A stretch of DNA of 27,271 bases from an uncultured Clostridia bacterium. Its GTDB lineage: Bacteria > Bacillota > Clostridia > Oscillospirales > Acutalibacteraceae. Of the stretch, positions 7,469-16,836 are shown piece after piece; position 1 is the first letter of the stretch, and each line of letters begins with the position of its first letter. Location of the stretch: positions 1-27,271 of the forward strand of contig CANQSG010000009.1 in NCBI GenBank assembly GCA_947626485.1. The letters are read 5' to 3'. Position numbers and translations under genes: made by a program. Below the pieces are notes generated by a model, which worked only from the letters and a program-made list of their open reading frames with translations, ran no database searches and had not been told where the DNA came from.

Positions 7469-9967
7469 TCAGGGCTTGATGTAGAGGATCGACCCATCGT
7501 TCTTCTGGTAGATGTGGATGTAATCCCACCAGACGTAGCCGCCCGGCCAGCCGCCCGGGAAGTTCTGGTCGCCGATCGAACCGGTGCCGTCGGCGCCGAA
7601 GCTGCCGTAATCCGGCGTGCTGGGATCGACAGCGATGATGACCCATGCCGGCTTATCGAAGCAGTCGAAGGTCGAGGCGGAATGGTCGTAGGTGTGGGTC
7701 ACTTCGCCGTCACAGTAGAACTTCGTCGTGTCGTCCGTCCATTCCCAGCCGATCGTGTGGTAACGATCGCTCAGGGGTTCGGTGCCTTCCTCGCCGTTCG
7801 CCTTGCTCTTGACCGATTTGGCGCCGCCCATCAGGTTCAGGTGCGTGTCTCCCCAGAGGTGGAGGTTGGGGTGATAGCCCCACGGGTCGCCGTAGTTCTC
7901 CCAGATGTCGGATTCGAGGAAGCCGCCGACCGTCGAGGACTGCGTCCAGAGCGCGCAGCTGACGCCGGGCGTCGAGGAGAAGCGGACGCGGGCTTCGATG
8001 TAGCCCCACTGGAAGCGCATCTGATGCTTGCCGTTCGAGAAGAGGCTCGCGCGGTAGGTCGTGACGCCGTCTTCATCCTTATACGTGTGCGATACGAGGG
8101 CGCCGTCGTGCACCTGGCTCGCGCTGGCAAGGTTGTACTCGGTGCCGCCGAACTCGTTTTCACGGGCGTCGTCGAGCGACTCGGTGCGCCAGTAGTCGGA
8201 GAGCTTGTCGCCGTTGAACTCGTCGGCGAAGGTCAGCTTATAGCCCTGGGTCAGGCTGTAGTCCCCGTCGTACTTGCCGGAGGCAGAGAAGCCGTTCGCG
8301 AGGCTGCCCTTGCTTTTGAGCGTCGAGACGAGGGCGATGGCGCCCGCGTTGACACCGGCGCCGTGCCCGGACGAGACCGACGTGCGGTTGGACGCGACCG
8401 AGATCGAATAATCGAAGGAAACGGTTTCCGCCGTCGTCGGGTTTTTATCGTAGTCGGCGCTGGTGCGGTGGGTCGTGCCGAGGACGATCTCATGCGCCGC
8501 CTGCTTCGTGTAGTCGCGGACAACGGACAGGCGATAGCCGGTCAGGGTCGCGAGCTGGGCGACGAGGTAGTCGGCCGCTTTCGATTCGATGTAGGCCGCC
8601 GTCGCCGGGAGGACGATGACGTAATCGCGGATCGGGGTGCCGGCGAGGGTCAGGTTCTTCGTCGGGTTGAAGTTCGCCGAAATGTAGTTGAGGTTGCGGT
8701 CGATGGCGGCGGCGTCGCCCTTGCAGTAATTCGTGCGGAAGAAGTCGAGGCCGTTTTGCAGGCCGATCGGGTCGACCGCCGCGAGCAGGATCTTGTTGCC
8801 CTGCAGGCGGATGATGAAGTCGGCGACGTTGTTCGCCCGCTTGGCCTTCAGCTCGGAGAGCAGGGCGGCGCAGGACGAGGTGTTGATGTGCAGCTCGAGG
8901 GTGTCGGGGTCGCTCATCGAATCATCGTGATAATCGAGGTCTTCGACGTTCAGCGCGTCCATGACGGCGGAGCGGAAATCGCTCAAGGTGAGCAGTTCGT
9001 CGCTGGTCGCCTTTGCGGCGCGCACCATCGTGAAGCTCGCCATGCCGTTTTCGATCAGCGGAATGGTCGCCGAGGGGGTCTCGGGCGTGGGGTCCTTCTG
9101 GACGAGCTGCTGGGAATAGACCGGCTTGCGGGTCGTGACGAGGGCGCTGGTGGCGGGCAGGTCGCAGTTGCCGCGCACGATGTCGGACGCGTCGGCGACG
9201 GCCTGCGCCGTGAAGATCAGGGAATCGCCCGCCGACAGGCCGAGGTCGAGGAAGCTCGGGAAGTCGACCGCCGTGGTCGAAGCGTCGAGGACTTCCTGCC
9301 AGTAGATGCGGTTGTTCTTATAGGCGCGCAGCACGATGGCCTTTTCGGCGTCGGGGAAGGCGTTGGCGGAGAGGCCGCCGAAGGTCGAGACGAGGGCGAC
9401 CTTGCCGCCGTCGATATCGGAATAATCGGCGAGGCTGTCGCTCGGCGCGACGTAGCAGATGCCTTCCTCCTGCGTGCCGGAGAAGGAGAACAGGACGCCG
9501 GAGCCCGGCAGTTCATCCTGCGCGAAGCCGTCGATCTCCATGCGCGAGGCGTCGAAGAGCGAGAGCGAGGAGGTGCCGGAGTCGGAGAATTTGTAGGCGT
9601 AGGACGCGCCCTGCGGGCGGGCGCCGGAGCCGTCCGTCCAGACCGAGAGCTCCCGGATCAGGCGGTTGTTCCAGCTGCCGTCCTCCCCGTGCCAGCTCCA
9701 GTGCCAGGGGGAGTTTTCGGAAAATTCGGTCGTGGTCTCGGCGCTGTGGTCGGCCGACATGGCGGAAGCGAGGGTGTTGCGCAGGCTGTCCACCGAGCCG
9801 TCGGCCAGCGAGACCGCGGGGTTGAGCGCCAGCACATACTGGGTCTCCCCCGCCCCGTTGTTGCCGGGCGTCGGGTTTTCGGTCTCGCCGCCGGGTTGAT
9901 TCCGCGCGGCGCAGCCGGTGGAGAGCAGCAGCAGGGCGCTCAACGCGAATGCAAGCAGTTTTTTCAA
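7469..9967 (-). CDS. GH16-family glycoside hydrolase, lipoprotein (cassette A)
   Basis: An 832-residue surface lipoprotein likely to cut beta-glycan chains internally outside the cell. The start is TTG at 9967, because the signal peptide KKLLAFALSALLLLSTGC begins there (lipid Cys19) and GGGAGGG sits 7 nt upstream; an ATG 60 nt further up would spoil the signal. A beta-rich domain of unknown type covers about 44-275. Two copies of an alpha/beta module follow at about 308-415 (ADFIIRLQGNKILLAA) and 447-555 (HEIVLGTTHRTSADY), reminiscent of N-terminal modules in GH67/GH20-type enzymes. The GH16 domain spans 575-832 (TFADEFNG; PNLHLWGD). The catalytic signature is ESDIWE at 685-690: nucleophile Glu685, Asp687 and acid/base Glu690 are intact, but Ser686 replaces the usual hydrophobic residue. 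The specificity (laminarin, mixed-linkage glucan, algal galactan or host glycan) cannot be decided. It lies 19 nt after the giant surface protein gene. Confidence 0.93.
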   Translation of the reverse strand: MKKLLAFALSALLLLSTGCAARNQPGGETENPTPGNNGAGETQYVLALNPAVSLADGSVDSLRNTLASAMSADHSAETTTEFSENSPWHWSWHGEDGSWNNRLIRELSVWTDGSGARPQGASYAYKFSDSGTSSLSLFDASRMEIDGFAQDELPGSGVLFSFSGTQEEGICYVAPSDSLADYSDIDGGKVALVSTFGGLSANAFPDAEKAIVLRAYKNNRIYWQEVLDASTTAVDFPSFLDLGLSAGDSLIFTAQAVADASDIVRGNCDLPATSALVTTRKPVYSQQLVQKDPTPETPSATIPLIENGMASFTMVRAAKATSDELLTLSDFRSAVMDALNVEDLDYHDDSMSDPDTLELHINTSSCAALLSELKAKRANNVADFIIRLQGNKILLAAVDPIGLQNGLDFFRTNYCKGDAAAIDRNLNYISANFNPTKNLTLAGTPIRDYVIVLPATAAYIESKAADYLVAQLATLTGYRLSVVRDYTKQAAHEIVLGTTHRTSADYDKNPTTAETVSFDYSISVASNRTSVSSGHGAGVNAGAIALVSTLKSKGSLANGFSASGKYDGDYSLTQGYKLTFADEFNGDKLSDYWRTESLDDARENEFGGTEYNLASASQVHDGALVSHTYKDEDGVTTYRASLFSNGKHQMRFQWGYIEARVRFSSTPGVSCALWTQSSTVGGFLESDIWENYGDPWGYHPNLHLWGDTHLNLMGGAKSVKSKANGEEGTEPLSDRYHTIGWEWTDDTTKFYCDGEVTHTYDHSASTFDCFDKPAWVIIAVDPSTPDYGSFGADGTGSIGDQNFPGGWPGGYVWWDYIHIYQKNDGSILYIKP

Positions 9968-9974
9968 GTGTCTT

Positions 9975-9981
9975 CCCTCCC
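9975..9981 (-). promoter_or_regulatory. Ribosome-binding site for the TTG-started GH16 gene
   Basis: GGGAGGG on the minus strand is 7 nt from the TTG at 9967. With the lipoprotein signal that starts right there, it decides the start in favour of a rare TTG codon. Confidence 0.7.
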
Positions 9982-9986
9982 TAATG

Positions 9987-12900
9987 TCAGCGTGCGCCGG
10001 CGCCCTTGCGCTTCTTCGCAAGCACAAGGCCGACGGTCAGTCCCGCTGCCGCCAGAACGACGACGGCGGCGATGACGACGATGATCCACCACGGGAAGCC
10101 GCTCTCATTTTCGGTCGGCTCCACCGTCTGGCTGGGTTCTTCGGTGCTCGGGCGCTCGCCGATCTCGTCATTGTCGAGGTAGGTGATCGGCTCGTCGAGC
10201 TCGGGGTCGGGCACCGGCTTGTCGACGAGGTTGGTCTCTTCCTCATAGGTGACGACCGTCTCGTAAACCGGTTTTTCGACCGGGATGGCCGTCCACTTGG
10301 CATAGAGCGTGAGGTTCGAGGTCACGACGGTGTCCTTGAAGGAGAAGGGCTTGGTGCAGGCCTTGTCGGTGTACCAGCCGCCGAAGGTGTAACCCTCGCG
10401 GACGGGGTCGGCGGGCTGCACGGCCGTGCTGTGGGACATCTGCTCGGTCGCCGGCATCTCGCTGCCGCCGTTGGTGTCATAGGTGATGCTGACGCGCGAG
10501 AGCTTGGTGATCGTGATATCGTCGATCGAGGCGGTCAGGTAGCCGCCGTAGAGCACGAAGCCGAGGGTGACGGGGTCGTCGCCCGTGACGACGGTGTTCT
10601 CGCGCTGCACCCACTGGTTCAGGTCGCGGAAGGAACCGGCGTCGGTCATGTAGTTCTCCTGCGCGATCTCGTAGTTCGCACGGCTGGTGGAGGACGAGAA
10701 GGCGGCGAGGTAGAGGTTGATCGAGCCGACCTGATCGAGCTTGATCCAGAAGTTGACGCGATAGACCGAGTTGGGCTCGAGGTGGACGCGGTGGTCGGAG
10801 GAGTTCTTGTCGTAGAAATACCAGCTGCGGTAATACTGCGGCGTCCATTGACCGGCGTTCTTATAATGGAAGTAGCTCTGACCGCTGTGCGCCCCTTCGG
10901 GGTCGTCGGTCACGAGGTAGAGCTGCTCCTGCCGCGAGGAGTTGACCCCGTCGGCATAGAAGATGCGGGCGTTTTCGCGATCTTCAAAGTCGATCACCAT
11001 CGGCTTTGAGAAGTCGCTCTTCGGGTTTTCGGGTTCGACGAAGGGCACGCGCGAGGTGTAGAAGCTCGTATCTTCCGCCGGGAAGTGGTTGATGAGACAC
11101 ACGTTGCCGTTTTCGTCGCGCCAGCCGTTAAAGGCGGTCTCGGCGTTGGTCGCGTCGGCGAGCTGTTCGATCATTTCGGAGCCGATGGCGCCGATGGTCT
11201 CGGCGATGAGCTTCGGATGCGCCGGGTCGTCGTTGTTGTACCACTTGACGACCGAGGCCATGTCGGGCGTCGCCTCTTCGATCCTAAAGTCGTCGATGTT
11301 GACGTAGCACATCTTCACGCCGGAGCTGTAAACCGCGATGTAGAGCTTTTCGGTCTGCTGGGCGTTGAGGTAGGTCTCAAATTCGCCCCAGATCTCGTTG
11401 CCCGCCGCCTGCGAGTTGTTCGTGATCGAACCGAGGACGGTGGCGTTCGTGCTGCAGATCGAGCCGGTCGGCACCTGCGAGGAGGTCACGAGGTTGATGA
11501 CCTGCCCGCCGTCGATGTTGCCCGAGAAGCGATAGGCGAAGCGGATGTGATACCGCTTGCCGGCGACGAGCTGATAATTCGAGCCGTCGGGGTTGAGCAG
11601 CGCCGCTGCCGGCCATTCGGTCGAGGATTGAATGATGCCGCCGTCGAGCAGGTCGAAGTAGAGCCTGCCGGTGCCGCTGTAGGCCTCGCCCGCGCTGTCG
11701 CTCTCCCAGTAGACCTTTTCGGACATCGCGTTGCCGGTGCCGGCGGAGACGCCGTCCTTGTTCGGATAGGTCACGGTTCCGGGCTCGAAGCCGGTATGAT
11801 AAGGTTGAATCTCCGTCCACGGGTCGGTGTACGCCGCGTAGAGGGTGAGGTTTTCCTCGGGCATGACCTCTGCAGAGAAAGGCTTCGTGCGGGCGTAGTC
11901 GGTGTACCACCCGGTGAAGATGCTGCCCGCTTTGGTCGGGGCGGCGATGGCGGGGATCTCTTCGCCCGGCAGGCACTTGACCGAGCCGGAGCCGCTGCCG
12001 CCGTCGGTGACGAGCTGCAGCTCGGCGACGCCGAGGATCTCTTCGATCTTGATGTCGTCGATCCAGACGTCGGCGTCGTTTCTGCCCATATCGCCGCGGT
12101 CGCTGACGAGGGTCAGGGTCAGGGCGCGCACGCTGTCGCCGGTGTAGAAGGTGGCGTTCGCCTCGACCCAGCCTTCGGTGACTTCATACGGGTTGGCGAG
12201 GTCGGTCAGCAGGATGTTTTTGAGGTTATAGGCGCCGTTGGGGTTGCTGATGCCTGCCGAGACCTGCACGAGCTGGATGTGTCCGCGATAGGTCATGGCG
12301 GTGTCGACGCGGTATTTCAGCGAAATGCGGTAGGCGGAATTCGGGTTCGGGACGAACATGCGGTTCTGCGCGATGTTGTCGTAAATGCGCACCATCGGCG
12401 GCCACTGGCTCGTGTAGTTCGTGGCGGCGTCGAAGTGCAGCGCATTGCTCTGCTTGCCGCTCGGGTCGGTCGTTGTCGTGACGTTGGAGCGGGTGGAGAA
12501 GTCCTCGTAGACGCCGTTTTCCTTAACGGTCACGGTGTGAATGCCGTTGTCGTCGGCGGTGATTTCAAAGTCGAGGAAGCTGTCGTCGTAGGTGTTGACG
12601 ATCGACTCGGGCGTGCGGGTGTCTTCCGACCATTTCGCCCAGACCTCGACGCAGCTCGACGTGATGAGCGTCGGCGCTTCGGTCGCAAGCGTTTCGTCGG
12701 AGAACCAGCCCTCAAAGACGTAACCCTTGCAATAGGGCTTGTCATACGACGCGCCGGTCACGCCGGTGCGGGTCGTCGCGTCGGCGTCGTCGGGACCCTT
12801 AAAGTTGTGATAGGTGATCTCGACGGGCAGGCCGGGGTCTTCGTCCTTGACGATGCGGATATTGTCGAGCGAGGCCTTGTTGCCGGTTTCCTTTTCATAG

Positions 12901-15086
12901 GTGATGCGGGAGCCGGTCGTCGACAGGAATACGAGGCTCGCCTCGCCGTCGACGTCGGCCGTGAAGGAGAAGCCGCCGGTCCTCCAGACGTTATCGGTCG
13001 AAGCGGCGATCTGCTCGTAGGCGTCGACGACGTTGTTGGTGGTCGACTTGTTGCCGAACTGGCTGTTTTTGACCGGGTCGCTCGGGAAGGCGGGCTTGCA
13101 GATGGCGCTGATGCGGAAGGCGTCGGGCATGTTGACCTTGACGTCATAGGTGACGGTGTAGGTCTTTCCGGCCTGCACCGGGAAGGTCTCGCCCTCGTCG
13201 TTCGCGAGGCGGAAGGCGCTCGCCCAGGACTCCACGTTGGGGTTCGGCTTCGCCATAAAGCTGTAGCAGCTCATGACGCGGCCGTGCGCGGCGTCGTCGA
13301 CCTCGACCTCGAGGTAACCCTGGTTGTAGCGGACACCGGCATGCTCCACGCCGCCGTTGCGTTCCGCGGGGGTGTCATAATAGGCGCCCGAGAAGGTCAC
13401 GACGTCGGTCTCGGTCGGGACCTCGCGGAGCCGGACGTTGTCGATCATGCACTCGAAGTTCGCGTTGTTTACCGTAGCGTCGGCATAAACGGCGAGCGAG
13501 AGGTTGCCCTTGTCGGCGTCGTCGGCGACGCGGAAGGTAAAGGAGGCGTTCTCCCAGCCGTTCGTCGCGGCGGCATGGGTGGAAAAACCGTCGTGCCATT
13601 TCGCGCCGGAGTTGCCGTTGTTGAGTCCCTGTCCGAGGTTATAGAGGCCGATGTGATAATTACCGGCATAGGACGATTTGATCTGATAGCGCAGTTCGTA
13701 TTCCTTGCCGTTTTCCACGCGGAAGGGCACGCCGTTCGCGTCGGCGAGCATGAGGCCGCGGCGATAATTCGACTTCGCGGCCAGCGTCGCGGTCGAGACC
13801 TTCATGACGTCGCCGTGTTCCTCGTCGTCGGTCACGCGGCTGACGTAGGACGAATTATAGTGGGTGGCGCCGCAGGGAACCGCGTAATAATCCGAGGAGA
13901 AGTCGGTCTCGTGATAGGTCGGCATCTCATAGGGGGTGATGCGGACGTTGTCCACCCGGACGTCCAGACCGTCGATGCCCTTGTCGTTGATCAGGTGATA
14001 GAAGAGCAGGGCGGCGTCGCCCGAACGGGTGGGGGTGGTGATGTAGGCGTCGGGGAACCACTTGCCGAGGGTGAGCTCGTCGCTGTTCAGCCCGGTCGTC
14101 TCGTCGCACATCAGGCCGTTGCCTTTCGTTTTGTTAAAACCCTGCTGGCCGTCCGGCGTCTTGACGAGCATGCCGAGCTTCGCCGTCGAGCAGTCCTCGG
14201 GCATGGAGACGATCTTGGCGTCAAAGGTGATAAGATAGGTCACGCCCTCCTGCACCTGATAGGGCTGTCCGTCCTCGCCGATGAGGCGGAAAGCTGCCGC
14301 ATAGGTCTCTTTCGCATCGTCGGGATAGGGCGAGAGGTGGTGGCTTTTCAGCACCTTGCCGTGCATCGGGTCTTCATCGTCGACGATCTCGAGGTAGCCG
14401 GTGTGCATGTGCGCCGTGCCGGCGTCCTGATAATATGCCTCGTCGAAGGTGATGGTGCCGGCGGGCTGCTCGGGGGGCTCCGGCTCGCTGATCGCTTCGA
14501 TCTTGACGTCGTCAAACAGAACGTCCATCGTCGCGGATACCCACGGCGTTTTGTCGCCGAAGACGCGCAGGAAGAGGTCGCGGTTGGGGGCGGTGTAGGA
14601 CGCGTCGGCGGTAAAGGTGAGCTCGCCGGTCGTCCAGCCGTCGGTCGCGCCCTCGTGGTAGCAGCGGTTGTCGGTCTGGGCAAGCGTCCAGCCGGAATAT
14701 CCCGTCTCCACATTGAGGGTGCCGACGCCGACGTAGAACGGCAGGGTGGCGGTGCGGGCGTTGATCGCGTAGGTCAAGCGGTAGACGCCGCCCTCGACCA
14801 GCGCGGGACGTCCGTTTTCATCCTGCAGGCGGAAGACGCGGTGGGTGTTGTGGGTCGCCGCCGCCAGCGCGGTATCGCTCAGGTGGAGGACTTCCCCGTG
14901 GCCGTCGTCGACCGTTTCGCGCTTGAAGTGGCCGGAGTAGTTGTCGGTGTTCGCGTAATAGTCCACGCTGAAGGTGATGTGCGACACCAGGCGGGGCTCA
15001 TCGGCTTGTACCGCCGAAATGATCCCGGCGGCGAAGCTCGACAGCAGCAGCGCGACCGTCAGAACGACTGACAAAAGTTTTCGCAT
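9987..15086 (-). CDS. Giant membrane-anchored surface protein with seven CBM-like modules and four InlB-type repeats (cassette A)
   Basis: A 1699-residue protein with a Sec signal peptide (MRKLLSVVL, likely cut after AVQA near residue 28). Seven beta-sandwich modules follow, recognisable by a central F/W-x-RL-x-G-x-V-x-G-x-x-Y pattern and by a closing DDV/DNV/DNI/DDI/DDF/DDI strand. Four modules are stacked at the N-terminus; the other three alternate with Listeria-Bacteroides repeats (FEGWFSD, FTGWYTD, FNGWRDENG, FGGWYTD). An acidic, Pro/Thr-rich stalk leads to a transmembrane helix at about 1666-1690 (starting PWW) and a basic tail (AKKRKGAGAR). There is no LPXTG motif, so membrane anchoring is inferred. 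AAGGAAGGG lies 7 nt before the ATG. No catalytic domain is visible. Likely role: hold extracellular glycan near the GH16 enzyme and the binding lipoproteins. An adhesin is the main alternative. The C-terminal half is clearly paralogous to the cassette B protein. Confidence 0.88.
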   Translation of the reverse strand: MRKLLSVVLTVALLLSSFAAGIISAVQADEPRLVSHITFSVDYYANTDNYSGHFKRETVDDGHGEVLHLSDTALAAATHNTHRVFRLQDENGRPALVEGGVYRLTYAINARTATLPFYVGVGTLNVETGYSGWTLAQTDNRCYHEGATDGWTTGELTFTADASYTAPNRDLFLRVFGDKTPWVSATMDVLFDDVKIEAISEPEPPEQPAGTITFDEAYYQDAGTAHMHTGYLEIVDDEDPMHGKVLKSHHLSPYPDDAKETYAAAFRLIGEDGQPYQVQEGVTYLITFDAKIVSMPEDCSTAKLGMLVKTPDGQQGFNKTKGNGLMCDETTGLNSDELTLGKWFPDAYITTPTRSGDAALLFYHLINDKGIDGLDVRVDNVRITPYEMPTYHETDFSSDYYAVPCGATHYNSSYVSRVTDDEEHGDVMKVSTATLAAKSNYRRGLMLADANGVPFRVENGKEYELRYQIKSSYAGNYHIGLYNLGQGLNNGNSGAKWHDGFSTHAAATNGWENASFTFRVADDADKGNLSLAVYADATVNNANFECMIDNVRLREVPTETDVVTFSGAYYDTPAERNGGVEHAGVRYNQGYLEVEVDDAAHGRVMSCYSFMAKPNPNVESWASAFRLANDEGETFPVQAGKTYTVTYDVKVNMPDAFRISAICKPAFPSDPVKNSQFGNKSTTNNVVDAYEQIAASTDNVWRTGGFSFTADVDGEASLVFLSTTGSRITYEKETGNKASLDNIRIVKDEDPGLPVEITYHNFKGPDDADATTRTGVTGASYDKPYCKGYVFEGWFSDETLATEAPTLITSSCVEVWAKWSEDTRTPESIVNTYDDSFLDFEITADDNGIHTVTVKENGVYEDFSTRSNVTTTTDPSGKQSNALHFDAATNYTSQWPPMVRIYDNIAQNRMFVPNPNSAYRISLKYRVDTAMTYRGHIQLVQVSAGISNPNGAYNLKNILLTDLANPYEVTEGWVEANATFYTGDSVRALTLTLVSDRGDMGRNDADVWIDDIKIEEILGVAELQLVTDGGSGSGSVKCLPGEEIPAIAAPTKAGSIFTGWYTDYARTKPFSAEVMPEENLTLYAAYTDPWTEIQPYHTGFEPGTVTYPNKDGVSAGTGNAMSEKVYWESDSAGEAYSGTGRLYFDLLDGGIIQSSTEWPAAALLNPDGSNYQLVAGKRYHIRFAYRFSGNIDGGQVINLVTSSQVPTGSICSTNATVLGSITNNSQAAGNEIWGEFETYLNAQQTEKLYIAVYSSGVKMCYVNIDDFRIEEATPDMASVVKWYNNDDPAHPKLIAETIGAIGSEMIEQLADATNAETAFNGWRDENGNVCLINHFPAEDTSFYTSRVPFVEPENPKSDFSKPMVIDFEDRENARIFYADGVNSSRQEQLYLVTDDPEGAHSGQSYFHYKNAGQWTPQYYRSWYFYDKNSSDHRVHLEPNSVYRVNFWIKLDQVGSINLYLAAFSSSTSRANYEIAQENYMTDAGSFRDLNQWVQRENTVVTGDDPVTLGFVLYGGYLTASIDDITITKLSRVSITYDTNGGSEMPATEQMSHSTAVQPADPVREGYTFGGWYTDKACTKPFSFKDTVVTSNLTLYAKWTAIPVEKPVYETVVTYEEETNLVDKPVPDPELDEPITYLDNDEIGERPSTEEPSQTVEPTENESGFPWWIIVVIAAVVVLAAAGLTVGLVLAKKRKGAGAR

Positions 15087-15127
15087 GGATTTCCCTTCCT
15101 TTCGTCCGGTACACGGACCATGATGGG

Positions 15128-15159
15128 TCGGTTTCCGGCGGGAGAACACCGGAAACCGA
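15128..15159 (-). other. Hairpin between binding-protein and surface-protein genes (cassette A)
   Basis: TCGGTTTCCGG (15128-15138) and CCGGAAACCGA (15149-15159) form a perfect 11-bp stem with a 10-nt loop, 23 nt past the binding-protein stop. No U-run follows. Hairpins in this position commonly stabilise the upstream binding-protein mRNA and reduce downstream expression, as after malE. A matching hairpin occupies the same place in cassette B. Confidence 0.6.
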
Positions 15160-15182
15160 ACAGACTGTAAAGGGGTTACGGC

Positions 15183-16670
15183 TTATTTAAACTTCGCGAC
15201 CGCTTCCGTCGCCTTTTTGGCGGCCGTCTCGACGATGTTCTTGCCGCTGGCGAGGATGTTCGGGATCTCGTTGGGGTTCGCGCCCGTCGTGCTCGGGAAG
15301 GCCTCGCTGGTGCTGGAGTTGGCATAGGAAGCCAGGGTGTGGTCGGCGTAATTGTAGACGATGCCCTTCTTCTGGACCTCGGGGATGACCTCGTTGAACC
15401 AGGTATCCTCTAACTTCTGGTTCTTGAAGGCGTTGCAGCCCGCGGCTTTATAATAGCTGTAGTCGAGGAAGTAACGCAGGAAGTAGGCGGCGCCTTCGGC
15501 GTTCTTGGCGCCCTTGGCGATGCCGTAGGCGCGGACGGAGCCGGCGGGCTTCAGCGCCTTGCCCTTATACGAGGTGGGCATCGGGACGGAGTCGATGGCG
15601 GAGTTGTCCATATCCTTGAAATAGCCGTTGTACTTCGCGCCGTAGTTGCCCGAGACGTAGATGCCGATGGTGCCGAGCGAGAAGGAAGCCCAGTAATACG
15701 CCGGGTTCCACAGCCCCTGCTGCGAGTGGCTCGCCAGCAGCTGCAGCGGCTCGCGCTGCGCGTCGACGTGGGCGGTGAACTGATAGGTCGCGGGGTCATA
15801 AGAGACGCAGGGGGTGCCCATCTGGGTCGCGAGTGCCCACGGGTCGATCCGGCCGCCGGTGTACTGCGAGCCGAGGTTCTTGACCGCCTCGATGCACTTG
15901 ATGAGATTCTCGTAGCTCCAGTCGTTCTTCTTCCAATAATCGCGCGGCGAGGTCAGACCGTTGTTCGAGAAGATCTTGCTGTTAAAGAAGACGTAGTTGA
16001 AGTTCTGCCAGATGCTCTTATAGGAGTTGACAAAATAGGTGTTGCCGTTGATGGTGGTCGTCTTGGTGATGTTGTCATCCCAGAAATCGTCGCCGAGGTC
16101 GATGATGTTCTGGAGCGGCTGGGCGTTCTGGATCTGTTCCGGCCAGGTGCCATTGCAGATGATGGCGTCGGGGCCGCTGAGCGCGCTGATCTGCTTGGCG
16201 ATCTGCGACTCATATTCCGCCTGCTGGAAGGAAACGACGTTGACCTTGATGCCGGTCTTCTTCGTGAAGGCCTTGAAAACCTTCTGGTATTCGTCCGCGC
16301 CTTCGTCGCCGAAGTGGGCGAAGGTCATGGTCGTGCCCTTCAGGCGGGCGGGGATGTTGGCGAAGGGGTCGCTGCCCTGCATCGGCGCCGTCGCGTTCGG
16401 GTTGGCCTGGACGCCGCCGCCTGCACCGCCGCCGGAACCGCCTGCGCCGCCGGCTCCGCCTGCCGCGCCGCCGCTGCCGCCCGAGGCGTTCGGGTCTTTC
16501 GCCGTGCCGGAGACGTCGTCGAAGTCGAGGAGCTGACCGTCACCGTCCTCCTCGCCCGAGGCGACCTGGGACGAGTTATCGGCGGTCTCTCCGCCGCCGC
16601 CGCAGCCTGCCATGGCGAAAATCATGGCGAGACTTAACAAAAGTGCCAACAGTTTTTTAGCCTTTTTCAT
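15183..16670 (-). CDS. ABC transporter sugar-binding lipoprotein (SBP_bac_1), cassette A
   Basis: A 495-residue receptor lipoprotein, first gene of cassette A. The ATG at 16670 is chosen because MKKAKKLLALLLSLAMIFAM is a lipoprotein signal with lipobox MAGC (Cys23), and GGGAGG lies 10 nt upstream; the longer reading adds 73 residues that fit no signal. After the Cys come an acidic stretch, the short motif LLDFDD (47-52), a Gly-rich linker (about 58-80) and the family 1 solute-binding fold (FTKKTGIKVNV; SGPDAIICNGTWPEQ; GIAKGAKNAEGAAYFLRYFL). Aromatic residues common in sugar sites are plentiful (QGLWNPAYYW). The cassette B protein is a close paralogue across its length. The nearest permeases are five genes downstream, so delivery to them is inferred. 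A sensor role rather than uptake is possible. Confidence 0.94.
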   Translation of the reverse strand: MKKAKKLLALLLSLAMIFAMAGCGGGGETADNSSQVASGEEDGDGQLLDFDDVSGTAKDPNASGGSGGAAGGAGGAGGSGGGAGGGVQANPNATAPMQGSDPFANIPARLKGTTMTFAHFGDEGADEYQKVFKAFTKKTGIKVNVVSFQQAEYESQIAKQISALSGPDAIICNGTWPEQIQNAQPLQNIIDLGDDFWDDNITKTTTINGNTYFVNSYKSIWQNFNYVFFNSKIFSNNGLTSPRDYWKKNDWSYENLIKCIEAVKNLGSQYTGGRIDPWALATQMGTPCVSYDPATYQFTAHVDAQREPLQLLASHSQQGLWNPAYYWASFSLGTIGIYVSGNYGAKYNGYFKDMDNSAIDSVPMPTSYKGKALKPAGSVRAYGIAKGAKNAEGAAYFLRYFLDYSYYKAAGCNAFKNQKLEDTWFNEVIPEVQKKGIVYNYADHTLASYANSSTSEAFPSTTGANPNEIPNILASGKNIVETAAKKATEAVAKFK

Positions 16671-16800
16671 AATTCGAGTGCCTCCCGTATAAATTATCGC
16701 TTGCCTCTGCCCGGATTGTCTTCTGCGCAAAATTCTGCTTTTTTGCGGGAAATTCGGCGATCCTGTGGGAATTTTACGCCATTTCCGTCCGACAACCCGC

Positions 16801-16829
16801 TTGACATTTGGGCAATTTGACACTATAAT
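16801..16829 (+). promoter_or_regulatory. Consensus sigma-A promoter toward the AraC gene
   Basis: TTGACA at 16801-16806 and TATAAT at 16824-16829 are separated by exactly 17 bp, a perfect consensus. A second TTGACA starts 16 bp after the first (16817-16822), inside the spacer, and could be a regulator half-site. Transcription would begin near 16836 and leave a 5' leader of about 340 nt before the AraC start. Confidence 0.75.
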
Positions 16830-16836
16830 TATAGCA
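16828..16836 (-). promoter_or_regulatory. Extended -10 promoter element toward cassette A
   Basis: Read on the minus strand, TGCTATAAT is an extended -10. It shares two bases with the plus-strand -10 through the palindrome CTATAATTATAG (16823-16834). The -35 position is only T-rich, so activation by the adjacent AraC protein is plausible. The leader to the binding-protein ATG would be about 150 nt. Confidence 0.5.

Noticed and set aside
16410..16500. Gly-rich repetitive coding DNA in the receptor gene (and at 26520-26610) as a possible CRISPR or tandem repeat
   Set aside because: The repeats are irregular GGC/GGT codons for a flexible linker after the lipid anchor, a common feature of lipoproteins; no spacers or unit length.
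16693..16721. A GATAAT/AAGACA promoter-like pair just upstream of the cassette A receptor
   Set aside because: Transcription would start on top of the ribosome site, the spacing is 18 bp and the -35 is poor.
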